64,000 bases of DNA, from assembly GCA_947034885.2 (NCBI GenBank), contig OX344755.2:4032501-4096500 (forward strand), written 5' to 3'. The stretch is from Thuidium tamariscinum (lineage: Eukaryota > Streptophyta > Bryopsida > Hypnales > Thuidiaceae). This document shows positions 1 through 10,858 of the stretch, piece by piece. The notes under the pieces were generated by a model. It searched no databases, had not been told where the DNA came from, and saw nothing but the letters and a program-made list of their open reading frames with translations. Positions within the stretch are counted from its first letter, which is position 1. Every line of letters begins with the position of its first letter. Position numbers and translations under genes: made by a program.

Positions 1-719
1 ATTTTACTTGTAACATAATTCCTGCATTTTATATATCCCACATGCTTTGTCTTGCCTCCTTCTATACCTTTAGTATAAAGGTCTTGTCATCTCATCCCTT
101 TTTATTCTCATACTAAGAGGCTTTTGAAGCCATATGGCACATGACCACATGTGTCAAATGTAATGTATGATGTATACAATATTTTATATGGCATATTATA
201 TATGGTATATTGGATGTAATGTATTATGTATGATATATGGTGTATTATGTATGATGTATGGCTTATTGTGTATGATATAGTACTGTAGAACTTTGAATGT
301 ATTCATATGTGACTATGAAATGATTTACTCCATCCTAACTTTTGAATGATTACATTATAACTTTAAAATGACTTATGCATGACTCTAATGTGGATGTTCA
401 CGTCAGTAGTGCTTTGATTGTATCACGACTACGAAATGACTACTTCATAGGCTGATGTGGACGTCCATGTTTGCAAAATTTTCTTAAAAAATGGGCAGCT
501 GCCCAAACTTTTCAAAAAATTTGTTTGTCCACCTCATTTGCCATGTAGACTTTGTCATCTATTTTCATCCAAGGCCAAAAATGGATGGTGATAATAGAAT
601 TGCAGTCATTCAAAGAATGACTTGTCCACTATGACTTCAGGGGCTCAAAGTCATTTTTCTGTCATTGTGATCCGAAATGACTATTTTGCAGTCATTTATA
701 CCCCCAATTTCTTGTAGTG
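1..719. mobile_element. Right end of a CACTA-like element, left end not seen
   Basis: The sequence ending at 719 finishes with TTTCTTGTAGTG, the reverse complement of a CACTACAAGAAA-type CACTA terminus. The preceding 250 bases carry the same AATGACT/AGTCATT words as the complete MITEs at 12101 and 17145. No matching CACTAC end is visible to the left, so the element is either truncated or begins outside the window. Positions 160-260 are simple ATGTATGATGTATGG-like repeats. No coding sequence is seen here. Confidence 0.5.
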
Positions 720-897
720 AAGATTGTCACCAAGCCTGCATGTCCACGCGCCCGTGTCTCAAGAAGAGGAGTCTTTGGAATGGGGTAGAGAGGAGTACAA
801 GCGGCTTGGTCATTCCTATCCAATCTCTTCAAAAATAAAGAGGGAAAATTGTACAAGATTTTGCTTGTGAACAAGAAAACAATTCATCGGGGTCACG
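720..897 (+). pseudogene. Decayed exon of an unidentified gene
   Basis: One frame reads through about 59 codons with a single internal TAG near 785-787. It includes a basic stretch and the run KEGKLYKILLVNKKTIHRG. The exon ends at a strong splice donor, CACG|GTAAGT, with GT at 898-899. It begins just right of the CACTA-like terminus, so its 5' part may have been lost or displaced. I do not recognise the family. The donor site and the amino-acid composition are the only support. Confidence 0.35.
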
Positions 898-990
898 GTA
901 AGTTTTGTAAAATCTTCTTTGTTAAAGTTTAGCTTGAATGAACGAGGTTACTTTATGAATTTGGGATTTCTAACTAATAGTCCTTACGCA

Positions 991-1117
991 CATTGGAGAC
1001 TTTCTTGCCCATAGCGGTACCTACGCTTACGAGGCATCTTGTATACCTTATATGGCTCGAGGCAAGGCTACTAGGCCACGCAATCATCATTATCACTACG
1101 TTGGTAAGTACCGATGT
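991..1117 (+). pseudogene. Probable downstream exon of the same decayed gene
   Basis: A second block with coding-like composition ends at a donor-like ACGTTG|GTAAGT near 1112-1117. Two frames are open. The more protein-like one contains GTYAYEASCIPYMARGKAT. Further coding-like blocks follow at 1190-1330 with stops (for example KHVCLGKGDCSKWIY). Between about 1354 and 1585 lies an imperfect tandem duplication sharing GGAGATCC and TTTGCCGTAATGTAGC. The gene is not identified and the exon limits are approximate. Confidence 0.25.
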
Positions 1118-1353
1118 TGACTATTCTATAATTCTTTTTACCAAATTCAACAATAAGGATAGGACATTGTTTTTTGATCAATCATGTTTATTGAAGCAAG
1201 AATGGACACACCGATATGCGTCTCGCATGGTGGCGCTGGGCCTGCCAACCATGATCGTGCCAGATGATTCTTGACAGCAAAAAGATAGCCGAAAACATGT
1301 TTGCCTTGGCAAGGGGGACTGCTCCAAGTGGATCTACTAAAATTGGCATCTTC

Positions 1354-1585
1354 TAGAGCTCCTCCCAAGAATGGTTCTATATGTTCTGGAGATCCCGTAG
1401 GAATTTTGTTCAGTAGAGTAGTTTATTCTTTGCCGTAATGTAGCGAGCTACTGACATCACCGTCTTCCGGAGCTACTCCCAAGGAACTATGTGGTGCTAT
1501 ATTCCGGAGATCCTGCAGGAATTTTTTGTCTCAGTCTACTATAGAACAGTTAAAGGTGAATTATTTGCCGTAATGTAGCTAGTAA
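1354..1585. repeat. Imperfect tandem duplication, about 100-115 bp units
   Basis: Two units, about 1354-1449 and 1469-1585, share GAGCTNCTCCCAAG, GGAGATCC, GCAGGAATTTT-like sequence and the 3' word TTTGCCGTAATGTAGC. The divergence shows an old duplication. It lies in the tail of the decayed gene remnant. Confidence 0.5.
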
Positions 1586-4387
1586 GTGGCTCAAGACAGT
1601 GCAATATGTGCATAGAGGGTTGCCGTCATGTTACTACCCAAGCATCCTCTGAGTCATGCAAAAAAAACGCAGGTTGCTCATGTTCATTTTTTGGCCTTTC
1701 AAGATTTATGAAAAATGTTTTTTATTTCCCTGTTCAGTTTCTGTTTGTTTTTATTTTAAGTGAATGTTTGCATTTCTGCATTTCTGGGAAGACCATGCCC
1801 GGAGCCAAGAGAAACATCGTACTCCGGCATAGATTCTTGTGCGAAAATTTCTGATTCTAAGTTTGCCCAATTTCTGATCCTAAGTAATGCAGCTCAGGGG
1901 TGGGGGGTATGCAATACAATCCTTATTAAACCACCTGCTGGGCTTGCAGTTGTGCCTGATAAGTGGTCGTGTCGCTGCATCCATCACAAATGGAGAGTGG
2001 CTGACATGGAAGACTAGTTGCACACTTTAGTAGTTCCAAGAAAGTTGATTCTATGTTTACCTTTTTAAGTTTGTAGAACAACAGGAAGAACATGGATTTG
2101 GGTTATTTGAAGAGCTTCACATTCTTGAATTTGCGCGGCTTACTGACATGATGTTTTGTCTTTAGGTACTTCAATAGTTTTAGGATTTCAGCACATTCCA
2201 GTACAATGCGAGTGGAAGATTCTGGATAGTGGATGGACAGATTTAGTGGCCTCAGGTTGGAGTAGTTTAATATTGGGATCGTTTTAGGGGAGTAGGATTT
2301 CGAACGTGGTTTGGGGTCTTCATCCGGTCCTTCGCTTCAAAAGTGGGCTAGTTCTTCGCTATTTTAGTGTTCAAGATATTTTGTGCAAGCGGTGTGCTAC
2401 TCTAGAATGGTAACTTGGTAAGGGACTTGTTTGAATATGAGATGCGTGTATTTATTGTGAGATTTTGAGTGGTTAACTCATTTTCTAGTGATGCAGATTT
2501 AGGGAGCATAAGAAGGAAATCGTAGTCTCACATGAAAGCCTAGACTTTTTGTGCAAGCGGGTTGTAGTAGTGTGAGAGAATTTATACTCTCGTCGATCAC
2601 CTATTTTTTCATGAGAGTCATGCATCAATACAAACCTCACCAATGCAATTGTTTCCATAATTAGACTCAAGATTAAACCTCATTCATGTGAATTCACGTG
2701 TAAATATATTCATGTTAAGTCCAATACAAGTGAATGTCTTTTTCCTTGAACTCTCTACTCTTATCTCTCTCCCCCCAAAGTGGTTGCCTCATTAGACGGT
2801 TAAGTTCAAATGTCCACCAAGTATCTTCTCTTCATTGATATCTATTGCAAGAGAGTAAGTTACTTTTTAGCTATATCATCTCCACCACTCTTCGACTTGA
2901 TTCACAAAATTTAATGAAATTCCAACTTCTCTAAAGAATAAACAATGCTATTAGGGGTTAACATTGACATATCTATACTATACCACTCACCTTTAATGGC
3001 TTCATAAGCTCAGTAATCATAAATAAAAATTTGTTGTACTACTTATTGAGTTGCCAAAGGTAACCATAATTTCAGTATTTATGAAAGATAATTTGTTCCT
3101 AATGAAAAAAAACTTGTTTGGAGTAGAAAGAAATTTTTTTCATAAAAAATATTATCCCTTTCATTTTACATTGTTGTTTATCCTTTATTTGCACTCATTG
3201 AGTTCAAATTCATTGTCAGTTTCTTATATTTTACATATTGAAATGCTTACATTATTTATTATATATACTTCTACCTCAAGTATTCTTTATAGAACTACAC
3301 GAACAATTAAAATAACAAAATTGGAGTAAAAAGAAGGTTTTAATATTCCCACTAACATTCATCACTCATCCAAATGCTATGTAATGGCACGTGGACGGTT
3401 ATTATGTTAACATGTTCAAAATCCTAGTTTGCCTCTACCACCATTGCATTTGCGTTTTGATGATAGTCCACGGTCATTGAAGAGGTTAATATTAGTTTTT
3501 TCCTATATTTTTATTAATAACCTTCGTAATCAAGTTATAAAGACTACATTGCAAATTTTGATAAAATGACCATATTTGTTGTGCCATTTACCAAAGTACA
3601 CGGTCTGAATTGAAATCTAACATCTAGGATAGGTTTAGATTTTCAAACATCTAAAATTTGTATAGATTCCAATATTGGAGACGTATTTAGATTTCAAACA
3701 GCGTAATTTGAAACATCTACAACACCAGTAAATTTCAAATATCTATGACGGGTTTCAATTTCGGACCTCACGGGTTGAATTGGTAAAACTACCAAATTAA
3801 TCGCATTTCATTGATTTAACAAAATTTGCCAATTAGCAATTTAACATTATCTCTTGTGAATACAAAAACCCTTCCAAACACACATACACATAGTAGAAGA
3901 AAAAACAAGGGACATTCATTAAAAGACCCCCTCCCCCTCTAAAGAACAAACAAAACCGTTGATTAAAAAAGGAAAGTACCCCCTCTTCTACCATCCATCT
4001 CCAAGGTGGTGCTTCATCTATACTGTTCATTTGAACTCCTGGATACAATACTGGTATGGTACATATTTTATATATGGTTATAGTATAAATATTGAATAGT
4101 GCAAATAGATACAAATATCGAAGGGGAGGGATGAGAGATAATCCCATATTGGTTGGCAAATTAATTGGTGTTGAAAACTATAAGTAGGGGGTGGGAGGGG
4201 AGGGATGGAAGATAATGAATTTTATTTAAATATTATTTAATTACAACCTAGGAGTGGTTGGAGGTAATTTTAAAATTAATAGTTTTTTTGGCACACTTTT
4301 CTATCATTCTTTTGGGAAGATCTATCCCTCACTATCCATTCAAAAGACAGCCCACTACCAATTTAAAAGACAACCAACTATCCATAA

Positions 4388-4390
<3 letters not shown>
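1586..4390. other. Unassigned AT-rich sequence
   Basis: No supported gene. Short ORFs at 1606-2017 have no recognisable motif. Positions 2030-2450 have mixed composition resembling an untranslated or intronic remnant. Positions 3600-3790 hold several degenerate copies of an ATTTCAAACATCTA-like word. Positions 3930-4215 resemble the repeat at 15290-15720: both have CCGTTGAT, a GGATACAATACT word, TCCCATATTG and a G-run. Confidence 0.4.

Positions 4391-4467
<77 letters not shown>
4391..4467. repeat. (AT)n microsatellite
   Basis: Uninterrupted AT dinucleotide run of about 76 bases. Any ORF crossing it is an artefact of the repeat. Confidence 0.97.
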
Positions 4468-4468
<1 letters not shown>

Positions 4469-5024
4469 AAACTAATGTTTGTTTTTGTGTACTTTAGAAT
4501 TAAATTTAAAAAAACGCATTAAAATTTTTCCATTTTAGAGTATTTTGAGAAACTATGTACATTTGAAATTTCTCCACAAAAATGATATTTTCTGAGTTTT
4601 AGCCCAACAAATGAAATGAAGGTCCTATATTCTAGTTCCTACTCCAATTGAAATTCTGTTGTAATTCATAATATTTCATATTTTACTGCAATTCAAACTT
4701 CCCGACCAATTACAATATCTATTGCATTCTTCTCATAGAAATATACAATCAATGAGTTTATTCCATGATTTTTTTACATCATAAAGTACACATACGATAA
4801 AAAGTAGATTGTCAAAGATTAATTTCTATGTTTTATTATGTTTTCTTCACTTCTGCTTTAAAATTTTTAGAGAAATCATTTTTCTTCAAAAATTTCATAA
4901 ATGTTTATGAAGTAGAGAGAATATGTAATTCCATGTCTGAAAAATAAATTTAAGAATATTCTTTCATATTTCATTCTAAATTGGACAAATTTTTTGTGAC
5001 AATCAAGCTAGCTTAGAAGCTGTG

Positions 5025-5300
5025 GTTTTAGGTCCATTTTTAATGGATTAATGTAGTATGCTCTAAAAGTGACCATTTAAGAGCTGATTGACCTTTAGTA
5101 GAAGCTAAACTCCTTGAATCAGTTTTGTAGTCAATTTTCATCGGAAGGAAAATGGAATCGGTATCTAATCCAAGTTATTCATCTTTTTTCGACCTTTGTA
5201 GAATTAGTTATGAATTTTTAAAGTTCAAAATGCAGTGGTCACTAAAAGCAACCACTTGTTGAAATTACACCACTAGTACATCTAAAACCAAAATGTACCC
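5025..5300 (+). repeat. Dispersed repeat family (AAGAGCTGATTG family), copy 1
   Basis: Contains ACCATTTAAGAGCTGATTG, then AAACTCCTTGAATC, TGGTCACTAAAAGCAACCAC and related words. The same order appears on the plus strand at about 15848-16075 and on the minus strand at about 22345-22575. No terminal repeats or target-site duplications could be set with confidence. Confidence 0.5.
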
Positions 5301-6704
5301 ATGTACTGCTATCACTTATAGAACAACATCTGCTTTTTGAGCACATACCTTCAAAAGTAGTAGAAGATATAGAAATTGTTGGTTTCATGTGGTCATAATA
5401 TCTTGATGCTACAAACTAGGATTTTCAATTTTTTTTTAACCAAATTGTGACATTCTAAAATACAAAATTAAAACTATTGCCAACTCCGATGGCAAGGATT
5501 GTACAATATGGTAGGAGGTTCAAAAAAACCCAGCCATTATGAATCGCTCCTAGAAAAGGGTAGAAAATGGTGGATGGCATGTTTAAAATGTATCCAGTTT
5601 TGGATTGTGGGCCCAATTTGAACAAAAGTGAGTCCTTCTAGCACCTTTGTGAGTTCACTGGAATTGCAATTTAGTTTCATTTTGTAAACAAGTTATGGTG
5701 ATAATTGAAAGACATTTGAGTTATTTGTAAAGTCCCCCCACTTCGGACATGACTTTTTTTGAAGTTGAGAAGGCAACTATAGTTGAAGCATCAAACTTTT
5801 TTGTAAGATACTTATGTCACATGACTTCAAAAGTGGGGACCAAACTTTTTTAAGCACAATTTTGATGGAAAAATAAGTTTCATACCCACTTTTATTTCAA
5901 CTTTTTTAACTCAACCGACTTTTTCACAAAACTCATGAGTTTAAATCCTAGTTTAGGGTACTTTACAAATAACTCAATTATAAAAAATAAATTTCTAACA
6001 CATGTTTTTTTAAATAGAAGCACATGTGTATCTTATGTTAGGAGTCCTTCTTTTCATGCCACATACATAGAGATCCATTATCGCTTGTGTGCCAAACTTT
6101 ACGAGTACTTCTAGAAAGTTTATTTGGCAATGCTTTCATGCATTCTACGATGTCCTTTGTCTCCTCATTGCCATTGGCATGCTCATTATAACTTCTACGG
6201 TCTATGAACAATAATAGGTAACTATTGTGTTTTTCCTTCAAAAATTTGTAATTAAAGTTTCCCGGCTCAAAAAATTCTCATGGAGGTTGCAAATGTTGCG
6301 TCATTGATTTGTCTTTGCATTTTAATTTCAAAAATATTCATCCAATGCCTTCATTTCTTCACAAAGGTCTTCTTCTTTTTACATGGTTGCTTTCTAGACC
6401 TCCTACCATAAGCAAGAAAAAAGGATAAAAAAATAAAAAAATGAGTGTCCACATAGCTCAAGTAAAATGTAATTGAAGAGGAACTCTCTTGTTCCTAAAA
6501 ATATGAAGAACAGTGTCTATTTGAGAGAATAAGGATAATTGTTTCAGCACACAATTTTCTATAATAGAACTCAAATGTATTGTCATATGTGTATGGCCCT
6601 ATTTGGCTACATTTTTATCAATACTTGTTGACTTCACAAGCGAAGGGTTTGTTAGTTACTTTGCTTATGTCATTTACTAATATTTTGACTAGGATATTCA
6701 GAGA
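5301..6704. other. AT-rich sequence without recognised genes
   Basis: The short minus-strand ORF at 6038-6241 has no recognisable motif. I see no RNA gene and no defined element. Confidence 0.35.
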
Positions 6705-7287
6705 CATTAGATGAAATCTAAGGGCATTACAGGGTCCCGGGGAGGACACTTCCTGTGTATTTGGGGGACCCATGTGCGGCGGTGGGGTATTTTTAGGGGG
6801 GCTATCAATTACTTGTAATCATTACTTGGCAACATTAAAAGAGCCCCTATTTTACCATAAAGCGGAAAAATCATCCATATTATCATCCCTATTTTATTTT
6901 TAAAACACTTTGCCTTTTTAATGTCCCCTATTTTATATATAAATTTCTTATAAATTTTACCCAAGATTATTTAAATGTACCCTATCTTTCGCCACATGTA
7001 GGTTATTAAAAAATGGGAAGTGTCTTCCTATAGAACAGGGTCGTTTTGGGTCTGTTCCCAAAACGGCTCCCAATGTCGCTGATCACTATCAGGTCGACTT
7101 TTATCAAATAAATAAATAAATTTGGGTTCTGAAATATGAAAATAAGTCAAAAAAAAAATTTGAAAAAAAAAAAATTTATTACGTGGTAGTGTCCCGACCA
7201 TGTAGGATTCGAGTTCACAGGGCAGAAACTGTGTTCCCGCAGTCCGAGAACCTGCAGTCTCCTAATGCCCTCAAATTTCATCTAATG
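6705..7287. mobile_element. Non-autonomous element with CATTAGATGAAAT termini
   Basis: The left end CATTAGATGAAATCTAAGGG and the right end, ending in CATCTAATG, form terminal inverted repeats of about 25 bases. The interior includes GGGTCTGTTCCCAAAACGGC, ACGTGGTAG and CTGCAGTCTCCTAATGCCC. A shorter copy at 14540-14817 carries the same blocks in reverse orientation. I see no coding capacity and no clear target-site duplication, so the superfamily is open. Confidence 0.65.
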
Positions 7288-9912
7288 ATAGTTTCGGATC
7301 CACCTACATATTTACACTTATTTTAATATTTTATGGGTTGAACAATATGGAAACTCTTACCTTTAGAACCTAGAAATTGCATTCTTCTGTATTTACTATT
7401 TTTTTCCTGAGATAACAAGGAACCACTACATGAACCCCTAAATGTCATGTGCTTGAACTCCTTGAATTTTGCTCTTAATTGAACAAAATGCCAACATTAT
7501 GAGAAGTTGTAATAATGTTTTTTATATTTTTTTCCTATGCAAATTAAAAGTGAAGATGTTATTAATTCCATTGGAAAAGAAAAGAGAGGAATATCACTAA
7601 TGGAGGAAAACATGATAATGTTGGACTACAATAGTGTAAAAGGTGTAAATGAAATGCAAAGTCTTCTAATACTCTTTTTGAAAGTCTATCATGAAATATA
7701 GTGACAGAGAGATAGTTACTCAAAGGCTAACATACATAACTCCAATCACTGCTAATATATGGCTTCTCGATATGTACTCTACATTTTTTGCAAATGGATT
7801 TTTCCTATGATGATGGGTTCAAAATCTACTGTAAGTCTAGTAGATCACTTTCAATAGTTCCCAACACTGTGTTAATTGTATAAAATATAGTGCAAAAGTT
7901 ACAACAATATCAATAAAATTTAAAGACACTTTTAATCAGCTCAAGCCATAAATTGTTTTAAATTAAATGTACTAGATCAGCATATGGTGGACTAAGTTTT
8001 GATTATGTGGTAATGTTTGCTATGAAACATAATTTCATCACCCATTACCCTTACATAACCCAATTGTATGACTTCTACTAATTAACCATCTTGATTGTTT
8101 TGTAGTAGTAGATTTTTTAAAGGTTATCATAGTAAATTTAATATTGAAGTGGCCTAAGGTCATTTTCTCTCAGAAATCAATTGTAATAACCATTTTCCCT
8201 AGTTTTGTCCACAAAAACATAATTAATTGTTTCAAAATATAAACAAAGGATTATATACTTTACTTGTTAAGATGTATGTACTAATTATTTTATGAAGTTT
8301 GAATATAGAACCTAGAAAAACTTAAGGTTAGAAGTTAGAAAATTCAGTTTAGGGAAACACTATCCTACAGTTTTAGTACACCTCAATTGTCTTATGTTGA
8401 ATATTATTGTCATCCGAAATTTAAATTTTCTTTAAAATGCATGAAATAATTGAGTTTGAAGTTTAGGACAATTTTTTTTAATTGATTGATTTTCATTCCT
8501 AAAAAATGATTCAATACAAATAGTATCTCTATTTTGAGAAAAAAAACAAATTGTTAATGACTCTATGATGGAAATCAATCATTGTAATCCCAACCCTGCC
8601 ATTCTCGTACATTAAAATTTTTACATTGTGAGCACATTTTCTCTTGAAACAATTGCAATTGAACCTCAATTCAATTTGTCAATACAACATTGAACAATGC
8701 ACGGGCATGCTTGTTTGATGGAGAACTCACATTGTACTAAGGCTGCCTTGAAAATGGGTATGAGGATGGGTTGAGTTTTTACTAAATTTGCCTTCAAAAA
8801 GGACTTCAATTTTGGCTACATTGTATTCACTAAATTGGTGACATGTGCATAGAATCCCTTAATACATTGAATCCCTTAATTTGGATTGGAGGGCTTAGTT
8901 TCAATAATGTGATGTAAGATTTTCTCAATACTCTATTACGCCAATGAATATTAAAAAGAAACATTTGAACATACATTCTCTTCTTTCATTCCATTCCCTT
9001 CTCTAAAACAACAACAAAAAGTTACTTGCAATATGTTTGTTCTTAATTGGTCTAGATATTCTTTTTACTTAAAACAATTTTTTTTCTTATAATAACTTTC
9101 TTGATACATTACTGGGAAATGTTGCTGATGAATTAATGCCATCATACATACATATATACTTATCAAGGCAAACAAATAATTGAATCACTCACCATCTAGT
9201 CCTGCAATGGACAAGGAATGAGCCTTTAGAACTATAATACACTATATACAATTTTGCAAAAGTAATGTGAAGTCTCTATCCTTTTCTCACTACTAAAATG
9301 TGGGAAGTTTGTGACCAAAAATATTTGACTTAAAGTGCCTAAGATGCAAAACTCCAATCCATATATGACTTCTCAAAATCCACTCTAAATTTTTTGTTCA
9401 TGAACCCCTAATGTATTTTTTTCTCTAACATTTATTGAATTGTAGGCTTTTCTGTAGATATTGTTTACTAAATAAAACCAAAATTTGCTATGGATACTCT
9501 TGCACAACATCAAGTCTGAAAACCCACCATCATCCATTTTTCATATTGGATTTTTGAAACTAAAAGTCGAATTCAAGAAGAGTTTTTCTGAAATTTAAAA
9601 ATCTAGATTGCAACTTTGTTTTTTTCCTATTAAACTGTGAAGTTTTAGAAACCACATATTTCAAAGTTTTTGGATTTGTAGGGGTTAAGCATTTCAATTG
9701 ATGGACTGAACATTTTTTAGAAAAAAAAAGTTATTTGAAGTTTTACTAAAAGCTATGAAAGAAGAAGATGTATTTGCTCTGTATAGTCATGAGAAACCGA
9801 ATTGTAGATATGGCTAAAAATGAAATAGCCTTTTTTTAAAGTGCCAACTAACATTTCTTTCAAACTACAATGGTAATGTGAAATAGGACTTCTATTACAA
9901 CTTCAATAATTA
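7288..9912. other. AT-rich sequence without recognised genes
   Basis: About 2.6 kb with no ORF of coding character and no clear repeat boundary. I see nothing I can support here. Confidence 0.35.
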
Positions 9913-10106
9913 CGTTCTTTGTCTTTGTCTACTGAGGATAAATAATGGTATTGTCGTATGAATTTTAATAATTTTCTTCTCTTTTCTTGTAGTCCCTTCA
10001 AATTTAAATCGTTCTTTGTCTTTGTCTACTGAGGATAAATAATGGTATTGTCGTATGAATTTTAATCATTTTCTTCTCTTCTCTTGTAGTCCCTTCAAAT
10101 TTAAAT
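9913..10106. repeat. 97-bp tandem duplication
   Basis: Units 9913-10009 and 10010-10106 each begin CGTTCTTTGTCTTTGTCTAC and end CCCTTCAAATTTAAAT. They differ at only a few bases, so the duplication is recent. Confidence 0.95.
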
Positions 10107-10858
10107 CATAACATTCATGGAATTGTGTAATCGGACAATACAAAACTTCAAATTTCTTGAAAACATGGATTCATATGAAAATGCAGTTCCTCTAGAACTT
10201 GTAAGTGATCATCATTGAAGAATTTCTTTAGGAACTAAGAAGAGGAATTGAAATCCAAACAAACAAAATTTACCATTCATGACAAAATTCAAATAAAAAG
10301 TCACCTCTATGAACACATGCATGCATCCAAATGGAATCACACATAGAAGTTGAAAAATGTCCCAAAACTTCATTTAACTGTACATTTTTACCTTATCATT
10401 TGTTTTCAACTTACTTAGTGCAGACACAAATACAATGGTATCTATAATTTTGCACAATCTGGTAGGAAAAATGTAACAAAATCCGTTCACCATTTCCTTT
10501 AATGATGTGTAGATGTTTTGCACAAAATTGGCAGAGTCTGGGTACTGATAAAACAAATTTCCATTTTTCAAAATAGATGGAAGTTAAAAAAAAATTACCA
10601 ATTGCTTCAGCGTCACCCAGGGACTGCTTGCCAGAGCCTAGACATTTGATTCTGTTTTCGCTTCTAGAAGCAACTTCTACTTTTCATTCGCCTGCACTCC
10701 CGCCAGTTCAGCTGAATAGGAACTAATCCAAAGAGCTTCCGTAGTCTTCAAGTATGCTACAAGCATCCGCTATTGTTCCGTATTCGAATCATAGTTTTCT
10801 ACACAACTGAACGCGGGTTTGCATCTTGTACCAATTTCCTCAGAAGAATCTCCTATTA
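10107..10858. other. Spacer downstream of the coiled-coil pseudogene
   Basis: AT-rich to about 10590, then more GC-rich to 10858. The second half may be 3' flanking or further decayed coding sequence of the minus-strand pseudogene. The minus-strand ORF at 10374-10571 has no motif I recognise. Confidence 0.3.

Noticed and set aside
4258-4497. ORF with a (YI)n tail
   Set aside because: Caused by the AT microsatellite.
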